From Lutibacter oceani (GTDB taxonomy: Bacteria > Bacteroidota > Bacteroidia > Flavobacteriales > Flavobacteriaceae), in NCBI RefSeq assembly GCF_003384935.1, contig NZ_QTTQ01000010.1, forward strand, positions 186,001 to 250,000: a stretch of DNA of 64,000 nt, read 5' to 3'. Position 1 is the stretch's first letter; the number at the start of each line of letters is the position of its first letter. Under the pieces are notes generated by a model. The model made no database searches and had not been told where the DNA came from. It worked only from the letters and a program-made list of their open reading frames with translations. Below, one piece after another: positions 7,793 to 16,410 of this stretch. The position numbers and the translations under genes were made by a program.

Positions 7793-10231
7793 TTACTCAA
7801 TTAACTTAGCCATTCCAGTTTTTAAAATTACAATCAATTCTTCTTTATTTGTATTTGTAGTTTGCTGTTGCATATATACAATTTGATTTAACATATTAAT
7901 AGCCATTTTATCAAAATTGTATTTTTTATACTGCAATCCTAATTTCACAAAATCATTTGTAAGGTTTTCTATAGCTTCTTTATTGTCGCTTTCAGCAATC
8001 CATTTAAAAGCTTCTCCATAAACTTGTTGTGTTCTTGGGTTTTGAGTTAAAAACATTCCTTTTAATACATGATTTGCTATAAAAGGTAATTTTGTTTTAT
8101 CCTTTTCCTGAATGTAAATTGTTGTAATAGCATCAGCTAAACTTTCTTTTATATCAGCGCTTAATGAATTTATTTTAGCAATTGTTGCTTCTTTATCAAT
8201 TTGATATAATGAAGTTAATGAACTACCTATAAGTGCATACGATTCGCTTTCAAAACCTCTTTCAAATAAAGGTTTATAAATAGGTTCAACTAATTTTCCT
8301 AAAACTCCAATTGCTGCTGCTCTTACTAAAGTTTTCTCATCGTTTTGAGCAAGTTTTTCAACTTTAGCAATAATATCTCTTTTATTATACTTTTGAAATA
8401 AATCTAAATTATCCAACGCAAAAACTCTTATTTCATAATACGGATCGTTAAAAGCCTTTACAACTGTATTTAAAGCTTCTTTATTATCTTTTTGATGTTT
8501 AACAATTTCTTCTAAAGCCAATCTCCTGTCTAAATAATGAGGTGCATTATTAAACTGAAAAATAAAATTATCCAAAGTTTTGTTTTCAGTAAATTCAGCT
8601 AATAAAACGTGTTTTGCATCAATATTAATTAATTTAGGCATTTTATTAATCGGAAATGTAAAAGAATTCTGTGTATTATCTACCCAAACATTATGGCTGG
8701 TTTTACCATTTTCTTCATAAATATCTATTGACAATGGAAATGTAAATGTTTTTTCTTGTTGATTAATATTAACAGTAACTGTTTTATTAATTGTATTATA
8801 ATCATATGTAACTGTTGCTTTTATATGTCCGCTTCCGTAATACCACTGGTTAAAAAACCAGTTTAAATCTTTACCACTTACTTTTTCTAAAGCCAATCTA
8901 AGCTCATGAGCTTCAGCTGTTCCAAATTTATGATCGTTTAAATATTTTTGTAATCCCTGAAAAAAAGCAGCATCACCCAAAACATCACGCAACATATGTA
9001 AAATAGCATTTCCTTTGTGGTAACTTACCGTATCAAACATATCTTCTTTATCATGGTAATTAAAGCGAACAAGTATTTTATCTTCACTTTCGCTTTCCAA
9101 ATAAGTTTGTATATCTTCATACATATGCGCCGCAGCTTTGTCTTTCCCATATTTATATTCATACCATAAATACACGCTATATGTTGCAAAGGATTCATTT
9201 ACAGTTAAATTAGCCCAGCTTTCTGTAGTTACTAAATCTCCAAACCAATGATGAAATAATTCATGTGCAATTGTTCCTTCCCACTCATTATTATCAATTA
9301 ATTGCCCTTTTTTTTGTTGAGCATTTTCAGCATGAACGACTGCTGTAGTATTTTCCATAGCACCACTCACATAGTCTCTCACAACAATTTGACTGTATTT
9401 ATCCCAAGGGTATTGAATTCCTGTTAAATCAGAAAAAAACGTTATCATTTCAGGTGTGTTTCCAAAAATATCTTTTGCTACTGATGCGTATTCAGGTTCA
9501 ACATAATAATCCACTTTTTTACCATTCCAAGAATCATTTATGATACTAAACTCTCCAACACCCATAAAAAATAAATATGGAGCATGTTTTTCATCCATTT
9601 TCCAATAATCGGTTCTGGTACCATTATTATTGCTTGTTTGAGACTCTAAAGTTCCGTTTGAAAGTGTGACAAATTTTTCAGGAACAGTCATATAAATTTC
9701 TTGTGAAGTTTTTTGATTTGGTGCATCTATTGTTGGGAACCAGCAACTACTTGCCTCCGTTTCACCTTGTGTCCAAACTTGTGTAGGTTTTTCAGGATCT
9801 TCTTCTTTAGGATCTATAAAATACAATCCTTTTGCTTCTTTAATATTAGCACTTCCTTTTTGCGTAACTTCTTCTGGCCTAGCAATATAATTTATGTAAA
9901 CAGTATATTCTTCTCCTTTTTTATAGTTTTTTCCAAGTTCTATAGTTAATTCATTATCTGAATAATTAAATGCTGCTTTAGTGTTATTTACTTTTACTTC
10001 ATTTATTTTAAATGCTTTAGCATCTAAAGTAACTTTATTTATTGGGTAAAAATGTGGTGTTAAAGTTATCCAGGCTTCACCATTTAATTGACTTTTTTCA
10101 AAATTAAAATCGACTTTTAATTTGGTATGAATTAAATCATTAATTTTTTCTCTTTCAGGTTGGTAAGGGTTGTTTTGAGCATTTGCGAAAAAAGCAAAAA
10201 ATATAACTACCAGAAATACTATTTTTTTCAT
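7793..10231 (-). CDS. M1-family aminopeptidase, exported
   Basis: The 812-residue protein starts with a signal peptide (MKKIVFLVVIFFAFFANAQN), so it is periplasmic or surface-exposed. The N-terminal beta-saddle domain is followed by the gluzincin core. The exopeptidase motif is SGAMENTTAV. The zinc site is HELFHHWFGD near residue 318, and the third ligand Glu lies about 18 residues on, in NESFATY. A Tyr in DTVSYHKG fits the transition-state Tyr. The C-terminal 250 residues look like HEAT-type helical repeats (EIRVFALDNLD, VRAAAIGVLGKL). It would trim N-terminal residues from peptides for nutrition. A terminator separates it from the next minus-strand gene upstream. Confidence 0.93.
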   Translation of the reverse strand: MKKIVFLVVIFFAFFANAQNNPYQPEREKINDLIHTKLKVDFNFEKSQLNGEAWITLTPHFYPINKVTLDAKAFKINEVKVNNTKAAFNYSDNELTIELGKNYKKGEEYTVYINYIARPEEVTQKGSANIKEAKGLYFIDPKEEDPEKPTQVWTQGETEASSCWFPTIDAPNQKTSQEIYMTVPEKFVTLSNGTLESQTSNNNGTRTDYWKMDEKHAPYLFFMGVGEFSIINDSWNGKKVDYYVEPEYASVAKDIFGNTPEMITFFSDLTGIQYPWDKYSQIVVRDYVSGAMENTTAVVHAENAQQKKGQLIDNNEWEGTIAHELFHHWFGDLVTTESWANLTVNESFATYSVYLWYEYKYGKDKAAAHMYEDIQTYLESESEDKILVRFNYHDKEDMFDTVSYHKGNAILHMLRDVLGDAAFFQGLQKYLNDHKFGTAEAHELRLALEKVSGKDLNWFFNQWYYGSGHIKATVTYDYNTINKTVTVNINQQEKTFTFPLSIDIYEENGKTSHNVWVDNTQNSFTFPINKMPKLINIDAKHVLLAEFTENKTLDNFIFQFNNAPHYLDRRLALEEIVKHQKDNKEALNTVVKAFNDPYYEIRVFALDNLDLFQKYNKRDIIAKVEKLAQNDEKTLVRAAAIGVLGKLVEPIYKPLFERGFESESYALIGSSLTSLYQIDKEATIAKINSLSADIKESLADAITTIYIQEKDKTKLPFIANHVLKGMFLTQNPRTQQVYGEAFKWIAESDNKEAIENLTNDFVKLGLQYKKYNFDKMAINMLNQIVYMQQQTTNTNKEELIVILKTGMAKLIE

Positions 10232-10297
10232 TTGTACTGTTTAAATTAAGGCATCAAAAATACTATAAAAATTGTTTTTGTTAGTTAATAGATAGTT

Positions 10298-10330
10298 AAA
10301 AAGCCATACTTGAATCAAGTATGGCTTTTT
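10298..10330. terminator. Bidirectional terminator
   Basis: A near-perfect palindrome centred on ACTTGAATCAAGT has AGCCAT/ATGGCT outer pairs, with A and T runs on the two sides. It terminates the DUF4252 lipoprotein gene on the minus strand. Confidence 0.8.
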
Positions 10331-10351
10331 TTAAAATATTTTAGTGATGGT

Positions 10352-10900
10352 TTATTTTAAGCTACTAAATAAACCACCTAATTGTTTTAATTGATCCGAA
10401 TCTCCGTCTAATTTAATATCGTTTGCCATTTTCATAATATCATTTGGATTCATATTTTCTCCTATAACCCTAACAACAGCAAAACCTTTATTATTGTCTG
10501 ATCCAAATATAACAATTTCATCAATTGCATTTTCTTCACCTAAATAATTAACACTTACACTGCCTTTTCCCATATTCATACGCATTAATTGTTTGTATTT
10601 AGGGTTCTTTAAAATTGCGTTTACTTTTGCTTTTTCAGAAACATACAAATCTTTGTTAGTTTCATTTAATTGCAATGCTAAAAAGTTTACCTTTTTAATA
10701 GTCTCTAAAGTAGTTTTAATATCTTCTGAAACTTCATCATTTTTTAATTCTAAAATATTTGCAGGTAAATCAATAGAAATAAACTCGTTATTCTCTTTAC
10801 TGTCTACATAATATTTTTGTAATGAAGGATTACTATCACACGCAATAAATGTGAAAGCAAAAATTAGTAATAATCCTGTGTATTTTATAATTGATTTCAT
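10352..10900 (-). CDS. DUF4252 lipoprotein
   Basis: The 182-residue product has a lipoprotein signal (LLIFAFTFIAC), with the acylated Cys at about residue 21. A DUF4252-type domain follows, recognisable from the pattern of an N-terminal ISI(D)LP segment, a middle VNAILKNPKYKQLMRMN and a C-terminal NPNDIMKMANDI. The function of the domain is unknown. A second, non-lipidated DUF4252 protein is encoded upstream (10984-11523), behind an ECF sigma and an anti-sigma-like gene. A hairpin at 10936-10979 lies between the two, so transcription may continue only partly. This pairing of two DUF4252 proteins with an ECF sigma system suggests envelope-stress output, which is an inference. Confidence 0.8.
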   Translation of the reverse strand: MKSIIKYTGLLLIFAFTFIACDSNPSLQKYYVDSKENNEFISIDLPANILELKNDEVSEDIKTTLETIKKVNFLALQLNETNKDLYVSEKAKVNAILKNPKYKQLMRMNMGKGSVSVNYLGEENAIDEIVIFGSDNNKGFAVVRVIGENMNPNDIMKMANDIKLDGDSDQLKQLGGLFSSLK

Positions 10901-10935
10901 CTGTTCAAATTTATTTTTTAGTTAGTTTATAAAAA

Positions 10936-10979
10936 TTAAAACAAAAATCAGTTAATTATTAACCGATTTTTGTTTTTGT
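10936..10979 (-). terminator. Terminator-like hairpin between DUF4252 genes
   Basis: A long AT-rich inverted repeat (AAAACAAAAATC arm and its complement, one internal mismatch) has T runs on both strands. It probably ends or attenuates the sigma-operon transcript before the DUF4252 lipoprotein gene. Confidence 0.6.
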
Positions 10980-10983
10980 TAAA

Positions 10984-11523
10984 CTATTGTTTTTTTAGAT
11001 GCTTACTACTGTTTGGAATATGCGAATCTGTAAGTTCTGAAATTTTGTTTAAATCAATTTCTCCGGTTAAAGACAATATTACAGATTCAGCTTTTACAGG
11101 GCTATCAGAATCTTTCATATATTTTCCTGCACCACTTACAAACATTAAAAGTTCACTTACATGGTCTTCATCTTTACCTTGACGTACATAAATTTTAACA
11201 TTTGTATCATCATCTTTTACACGCATTAATTCAACCAATTTAGATGATTTTAAATATTTAGAAACCACGTCATTCATTTGTTGTGCAACTTGGAGATTTT
11301 CAGTTGTAAATACTCTAAATGATTCTAAATTTTGAACCATTTCCAGGTATTCCTGACCTTCTTCTCCTCCACCTTTAAATTTTGCAAGCATTCTAAATGC
11401 TTCTTTGTTAACTATTACAGATGAAACATCGTCCATATCTTCAAATTTATCGAAAATTGAATTTTGAGCGTATGTACCAAAAGACATAAAGGCTACTGCG
11501 AATAATACTATTAATTTTTTCAT
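10984..11523 (-). CDS. DUF4252 secreted protein
   Basis: About 179 residues from the ATG at 11523, chosen because a clean signal peptide begins there (MKKLIVLFAVAFMSFGTYAQ). The longer reading adds 25 polar residues that overlap the upstream gene. The mature part carries the DUF4252 pattern (VVNKEAFRMLAKF-like start, VELMRVKDDDTNVKIYVRQG). It is the third gene after the ECF sigma factor and the anti-sigma-like membrane protein, and its first codons nearly abut the preceding stop. It is therefore the likely periplasmic effector or sensor of that system. No enzymatic residues are evident. Confidence 0.8.
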   Translation of the reverse strand: MKKLIVLFAVAFMSFGTYAQNSIFDKFEDMDDVSSVIVNKEAFRMLAKFKGGGEEGQEYLEMVQNLESFRVFTTENLQVAQQMNDVVSKYLKSSKLVELMRVKDDDTNVKIYVRQGKDEDHVSELLMFVSGAGKYMKDSDSPVKAESVILSLTGEIDLNKISELTDSHIPNSSKHLKKQ

Positions 11524-11527
11524 TTTT

Positions 11528-11953
11528 TTAATTTTTAGGTTGTTTAAAAACTTTGTTTTTTGTGTTCTCGAAATATTGCAATTGTGCAATGGCAACATTT
11601 CCTTTGTTTAAATTTGCTGCTAACATACCAAAAGCCATTTGGGTTTCTTGGTATATTTTTTCAGCCTTTTTTTGTTGGTTATTTTGATAACCGGTGTAAA
11701 CACTTACCAGTAAAACTACTGAAGCTGCTACGGATAACCATTTCCAATTCACCTTTTGACTTTTTAATTGGATGGTTTTTGTAAACCGTTCATTTTTATT
11801 AGTTGAAAAATATCCAAACATCGATTGATATTCTTGTAAATGCGGTGCTACATTATCGCTTAAAAAATAACTTTTTAACTGTTTTTCTTCTGCAATGGTA
11901 GTTTCTGCATCCAGATACTTTTCCAACAACTTTTCTATGTTAGCTAATTCCAT
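11528..11953 (-). CDS. Anti-sigma-factor-like single-pass membrane protein
   Basis: The 141-residue protein has a cytoplasmic N-terminus of about 70 residues. Its opening (MELANIEKLLEKYLDAETTI, then EEKQLKSYFL) resembles the start of zinc-less anti-sigma proteins of Bacteroidota. One membrane segment (WLSVAASVVLLVSVYTGY, about 73-90) and a helical periplasmic tail follow. The start overlaps the end of the ECF sigma gene by 14 nt, the classic sigma/anti-sigma coupling. It would hold the sigma factor inactive until an envelope signal arrives. I see no HxxxCxxC zinc motif. Confidence 0.75.
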   Translation of the reverse strand: MELANIEKLLEKYLDAETTIAEEKQLKSYFLSDNVAPHLQEYQSMFGYFSTNKNERFTKTIQLKSQKVNWKWLSVAASVVLLVSVYTGYQNNQQKKAEKIYQETQMAFGMLAANLNKGNVAIAQLQYFENTKNKVFKQPKN

Positions 11954-12449
11954 AATTATGTTGTTTTGTTAATTGTTCTCTAATTGTTTTTCTTGCTCTT
12001 GATAATGTTACTCTTACTGCAGTAGGTTGCATATTTAATTGCTCTGCAATTTCATCAAACTCATATTCTTCAATATCTCTAAGCTGTATAATTAATTTTT
12101 GTTGCTCTGGTAAGTTGTTAATCAATTTATGAACCAAACTTACACTGTCATTAAGTTCCACGCGCCTTTGTAATGGCGTATCTTTTTCTTGATAATTACT
12201 ATGAACCAACTTTAAATTACTCGCTTGTTTAGATTTTAATCTATCAAAACAATAATTTTTTGTCATTGTCATAGCAAATGCTTCAACACTTTTATAGTCT
12301 TTTAATTTAGACTTGTTTTTCCATAACTTAAAATACAGTTCTTGGGTAGCGTCTTCAGCTTCTTCTGTAGACACAAGTAGCCTTTTTGCTACTCTAAACA
12401 CTTTATCTTTAAAAGGCATTACCGTTTTTAAAAACTCTGACTGCTTCAT
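11940..12449 (-). CDS. ECF RNA polymerase sigma factor
   Basis: The 169-residue protein has sigma region 2 (AEDATQELYFKLWKNKSKL, then SVEAFAMTMTKNYCFDRL) and region 4 (LNNLPEQQKLIIQLRDIEEY, then IAEQLNMQPTAVRVTLSRARK). There is no region 1.1 or 3, which defines an ECF (group 4) factor. It heads an operon with the anti-sigma-like membrane protein and a DUF4252 protein. Upstream on the minus strand, GTTAC (12516-12520) is followed after 16 nt by CGTC (12496-12499). This looks like an ECF-type promoter and would make the operon autoregulated; that is suggestive only. Confidence 0.93.
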   Translation of the reverse strand: MKQSEFLKTVMPFKDKVFRVAKRLLVSTEEAEDATQELYFKLWKNKSKLKDYKSVEAFAMTMTKNYCFDRLKSKQASNLKLVHSNYQEKDTPLQRRVELNDSVSLVHKLINNLPEQQKLIIQLRDIEEYEFDEIAEQLNMQPTAVRVTLSRARKTIREQLTKQHNYGIS

Positions 12450-12495
12450 TTTTAAGTTTAGTTATTTTAACTTTTTTTGGTGTTGTTACAATTAT

Positions 12496-12520
12496 GACGA
12501 CTATGTTTCGTTTTTGTAAC
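12496..12520 (-). promoter_or_regulatory. Possible ECF-type promoter
   Basis: On the minus strand GTTAC, 16 nt and CGTC resemble the -35/-10 pairs of many ECF sigma factors. The position, about 50 nt before the sigma gene, fits autoregulation. The motif is short and could be chance. Confidence 0.3.
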
Positions 12521-12531
12521 ACGCACATATA

Positions 12532-12539
12532 TAAATTTG
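12532..12539 (+). promoter_or_regulatory. -7 element of the S41 protease gene
   Basis: TAAATTTG matches TAnnTTTG, about 52 nt before the ATG at 12592. The best upstream TTG (12514-12516) is only 15 nt away, shorter than usual. Confidence 0.4.
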
Positions 12540-12591
12540 TAATTAAATTTAATATATTGCGACGAAATATACGTATAATACATTTTATAAT

Positions 12592-14079
12592 ATGAAAAGA
12601 ATAAGCCCCTTATTAACAATTTTTCTATTTGTAAGCATTGTTTTTGTTAGTTGTAATAAAGATGATGACTACATAAATCAAATCGAAACTGGAAATGAAA
12701 TTGATTTTTCATCAGTTGAAATTCAAGATTTTATTTGGCAAGGATTAAACACCTATTATTTATGGAAAGATAATGTTCCTAATTTAGCTGATAGTCAAAT
12801 TACTGATAAACAAAATTATTTTGATTTATTAAGTAGTTACTCTAATCCAGATGATTTTTTTGAAAGTCTTATATATAATAGAGAAAATACAGATAAATGG
12901 TCTTGGATTGTAGATGATTATATTGCTTTGGAAAATTCTTTTCAAGGTATTGTAAAAAGTAATGGCGTAAAATATGGCTTATCTTATGAATCCGGTAGTG
13001 ATACAGATGTTTTAGGATTTGTAAGATATGTTTTACCAAATTCAGATGCTTCTGGAAAGGATGTTGAACGAGGATATATTTTTGATGCTATTGATGGACA
13101 GCAATTGACCATAAATAATTATCAAAGTTTATTGGCTCAAGATACTTACACCATGAATTTTGCAGATTTAAATGGTGGAAACCCAATTTCAAATGGAAAA
13201 TCTGTCGAATTAACTCAAGTTGAAAATTTTGTTGAAAACCCCGTGCATATTGTAAAAACCATAGATATTAACGGATTTAAAATTGGTTATATTATGTTTA
13301 ATGGATTTGATGCTGGTTTTGAAGATGAATTATCAAATGCTTTTGCCCAAATAAAAGCAGATGGAGCAACAGAATTAATCTTAGATTTAAGATATAATTT
13401 AGGCGGTTATGGATATATTGCTGGTGATATAGCAAGCTTAATAACAGGTCAGTTTAAAAATCAAGTTATTTCAAAAGAAAAATGGAATACGGAATTACAA
13501 AACTGGTTTGAAGAAAATCATCCAGATTGGGTAGAAACCTATTTTACTGATAAATTTTATAAAACTGGAGATGCTATTACAGGAATGAATTTAAATAAGT
13601 TATATGTAATTACAACAGGTAGTACAGCATCAGCAAGTGAACTTCTAATAAGCGGATTAGATGCATATATCGATGTATCAACGATTGGAACAACAACTTC
13701 AGGAAAATATACTGGGTCTATAACTATTTACGATTCAGATAATTTTAGTAAATCTGGAGATAATTTAAATACAAATCATACTTGGGCTATGCAGCCAATT
13801 GTTTTACAGTATACAAATAATAATGGTGATACTGTTAAAGGAGGAATTGAACCTACTGTTGAAGAAGTTGAATATATTTCTGAATTTACTGAATTAGGAA
13901 CTGTTGACGAGCCTTTATTAGCTAGCGCAATTTCCTATATTACTGGAAGTGGTAAGCCTTTAAAAAGTAAAAAGAATTTAATAAAGCTTAAACAATTAAA
14001 TAATAATCTAGAAATAAATATTAAAGAAAATGCTGTTATTTTTGATAAAAAAATACCTATAAATTTTATAAAACGTTAA
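12592..14079 (+). CDS. S41-family C-terminal processing protease, lipoprotein
   Basis: The 495-residue protein has a lipoprotein signal ending FVSCNKDDD. Asp-rich residues after the Cys are often surface-export signals in Bacteroidota. An N-terminal helical region (FIWQGLNTYYLWKDNVP) is typical of the Bacteroidota S41 subgroup. A PDZ-like segment lies near residues 120-200. The tail-specific protease core contains LILDLRYNLGGYG, the catalytic Ser in TTGSTASASELLISGL and a Lys in TTSGKYTGS, which form the Ser-Lys dyad. It probably cleaves unfolded or C-terminally tagged envelope proteins. It is monocistronic, divergent from the ECF sigma operon, with a terminator downstream. Confidence 0.9.
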   Translation: MKRISPLLTIFLFVSIVFVSCNKDDDYINQIETGNEIDFSSVEIQDFIWQGLNTYYLWKDNVPNLADSQITDKQNYFDLLSSYSNPDDFFESLIYNRENTDKWSWIVDDYIALENSFQGIVKSNGVKYGLSYESGSDTDVLGFVRYVLPNSDASGKDVERGYIFDAIDGQQLTINNYQSLLAQDTYTMNFADLNGGNPISNGKSVELTQVENFVENPVHIVKTIDINGFKIGYIMFNGFDAGFEDELSNAFAQIKADGATELILDLRYNLGGYGYIAGDIASLITGQFKNQVISKEKWNTELQNWFEENHPDWVETYFTDKFYKTGDAITGMNLNKLYVITTGSTASASELLISGLDAYIDVSTIGTTTSGKYTGSITIYDSDNFSKSGDNLNTNHTWAMQPIVLQYTNNNGDTVKGGIEPTVEEVEYISEFTELGTVDEPLLASAISYITGSGKPLKSKKNLIKLKQLNNNLEINIKENAVIFDKKIPINFIKR

Positions 14080-14102
14080 TTAATAGCTTACTTTTTAAAA
14101 AC

Positions 14103-14135
14103 AAAAAGCTTCTAACTAAAAATAGAAGCTTTTTT
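14103..14135 (+). terminator. Terminator of the S41 gene
   Basis: A 12-bp stem (14103-14114 with 14123-14134) containing AGCTTCTA/TAGAAGCT, an 8-nt loop and a T run. Confidence 0.85.
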
Positions 14136-14239
14136 AATTATATATGAAGAGTAAGGAATAACCTTACTTTTTTCATTGTAAACCATCCTTTTTATAAAAA
14201 TAATCTATTTAAATTTGCATATAACATTAAAAAAACATT

Positions 14240-15394
14240 ATGAAAAAAATTACTTTATTGCTTCTATTAAGTATTGTCTTTAATTACAATATTAATGCTC
14301 AAGATTATAATTTAAATGAAATAACATCTACCATTTCAAAAATTTACAGTGGTGATTGTATTAGCGAGATAACAGTTGATTTTAGCATCCCAACTCTTTT
14401 AAAGTGATCTAGGAATTGGAGTTACTCTGATTATTTTTATGAACTTGAAATTGAATTATGGGGTCATAAGAAAAATGGAGCTAATCAATTATTAAATACA
14501 GTTACAAAAAAGACTTATAATTATACATTAATAGCTGGTCAATATTATGTTTATAGAAACTTTTTTTCCCTTAATGGCTATGACTTTAGCAATTTCGAGT
14601 ATGTATATTCTCGATTAAGAATACGATATTACCAATATAATAATAGCCCTGATTTTGGAGCTTATCTTCCAATGTCTTCGGATTATAAATTGAGTAATAA
14701 TGAAAGTGTCATTCATGAATGCATTCTTAATGGTAGTGATACTAGACAATCTGATTTAAAACTCACAAATCTAAGATTTAAGATACAAGGTGATGATACA
14801 ACAACATCAGCTACTTCTGGAACACTAAAAATAAAAGAAAACAGAGATTTAGACATATATGTTGATTTAAAAAACGATGATGATGGTGTTGCAAATTCTT
14901 CATATTTTGAAATGAGAATTTCCCAATATGCTTCCACTTCTCCTCAATATTCCTCAGATAATTTTATGACAGGAAATGGTGGTAGTATTCCTGCGAATAG
15001 TAGTAAAACAGTTAGTCTATCAACATATATTTATGATTATGTTGGTTCTATTTATTTTACCAATGGTACAACATATTATATTATACTTGATATAGACCCT
15101 AATAATGATGTTGATGAAACATATGAAAATAATAATATTGAAATTATTCCTTTCAAATTTGAATCAACTTCTTCAAAACCTCCCAAAGATGGTGGATTCG
15201 AAATACAACAGAAAAGTAGTATTCCTATTGAAAGCCCATATTTAATAAGTATTCATAATTTTTCAGGGGTAAAAGTGCTTGAAAAAAAGATACAGAATAA
15301 AACTTATGAAAATGAAATAATTAGTAACTTACCAAAAGGATTTTATATATTAAATAGTATACATGGTTCGAGAAAAATTTATGTTAAAGAGTAG
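14240..15394 (+). pseudogene. T9SS-exported protein gene interrupted by one in-frame TGA
   Basis: From the ATG at 14240 the frame encodes a signal peptide (MKKITLLLLLSIVFNYNINA) and stops at TGA 14405-14407 (codon 56). The same frame is open again for 328 more codons to TAG at 15394. Sequence just past the stop (SRNWSYSDYFYELEIELWG) reads as normal protein. Further on come a CARDB-like beta-sandwich (about NENRDLDIYVDLKNDDDG to NDVDETYENNNIEI) and a C-terminal T9SS type A sorting domain (SIHNFSGVKVLEKK, then LPKGFYILN and IYVKE). The stop is a single-base change from a TGG Trp, Arg, Gly or Cys codon. Translation restarting at the ATG at 14672 would lack any export signal. So this is a recent nonsense pseudogene or a sequencing error. 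Confidence 0.75.
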
Positions 15395-15416
15395 ATAAAT
15401 TTATAGTTTATTTAAT

Positions 15417-15444
15417 AAAAAGGTAGGGAAACCCTACCTTTTTT
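15417..15444. terminator. Bidirectional terminator
   Basis: AGGTAGGG/CCCTACCT with a 3-nt loop is flanked by A and T runs. It lies between the convergent T9SS pseudogene and the patatin gene, and touches the patatin stop codon. Confidence 0.85.
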
Positions 15445-16363
15445 AGCTTAAAATATCAGCCCTAAATTCATTCATTGATTCGTCGTCTTTATTTTTAGCA
15501 TACTTAAATCCTGCTTTCCACCATTCTGCCATCAATTCATTATCAAACACTAAAGAATTAGTTGTTAAAACAGTTGGTGTATAATATAAATTTAGTTTAA
15601 CATCATTGTGTTTTGCCGATAATTTACCAATTGTAATATTGTGTCTTTCAACATGTTCAAGCATAAAATCGAATACATTAAATAATAAAGAAAATGCATT
15701 TTTAGATTGCATTCTATTAATTTGGTTAACCTCAGTTTCTAAAATAATTGCATCTATTTCTTTAGCACCACGCAAAATAGCTTCTTTTATTGGTACTAAA
15801 CATCCAAAACCACCATCAGCATATTGACAACCATCTTTCACTAGTAAACTCATAAAAGGCACATAATTACAAGAAGCCCAAATCCAATCGCAAAAATCAT
15901 TATAACTACAATCGTTAATAGATTTGTATTCAACTTGATTTAAAGATAAATTTGAAACTGTTACAATGGCATTATTCTCACTGTTTTTTATTTCAAAAAA
16001 CATTTCTTCACTAATATTTTCTCTTATAAGTTTCCTTAAATTTTTACTTTCACCAAAGGTTTTTCTTCCATTTAAAAAATTCCATAAGGTATTTAAGTGA
16101 TTGATACTTATAACTTTTTCGCCGTGTATTTTCTTAACAATAAAAGGATTGTTACTAAATATAGAGTGTTGATTAACTGAAGTGTATATTTTTTTTAATG
16201 CATCCACTTTTCCCAATGCCAAATGTGAAACCATTAAACTGCCAGTTGAAGAACCTAAAAACAAATCGTACTTTTTTTGCTTATTTGTAATTAAATATTG
16301 TGCAACTCCACCTGCAAATGCACCTTTACTACCACCACCAGAAATAACCAATGCTTTTTTCAT
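15443..16363 (-). CDS. Patatin-like phospholipase
   Basis: The 306-residue protein has the three patatin signatures. The oxyanion loop is GGGSKGAF (G9-G14). The nucleophile elbow is GSSTGS, with Ser39 in GxSxG. The catalytic Asp is in YADGGFG (DG[GA]). It has no signal peptide, so it is a cytosolic lipid acyl hydrolase. Its phospholipid substrate is unknown. The gene is divergent from the BNR lipoprotein at 16411, with only 47 bp between them, so the two promoters must overlap. Confidence 0.92.
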   Translation of the reverse strand: MKKALVISGGGSKGAFAGGVAQYLITNKQKKYDLFLGSSTGSLMVSHLALGKVDALKKIYTSVNQHSIFSNNPFIVKKIHGEKVISINHLNTLWNFLNGRKTFGESKNLRKLIRENISEEMFFEIKNSENNAIVTVSNLSLNQVEYKSINDCSYNDFCDWIWASCNYVPFMSLLVKDGCQYADGGFGCLVPIKEAILRGAKEIDAIILETEVNQINRMQSKNAFSLLFNVFDFMLEHVERHNITIGKLSAKHNDVKLNLYYTPTVLTTNSLVFDNELMAEWWKAGFKYAKNKDDESMNEFRADILS

Positions 16364-16410
16364 TAAAATATCAATGATTTAATTAATTTAGACGCATAAA
16401 AATATCAAAA

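Noticed and set aside
14405-14407. TGA as a selenocysteine codon
   Set aside because: There is no Cys-containing redox motif around it. The flanking protein is a secreted beta-sandwich, and selenocysteine use would need SelA/B/C genes that I cannot see. A simple nonsense change explains it better.
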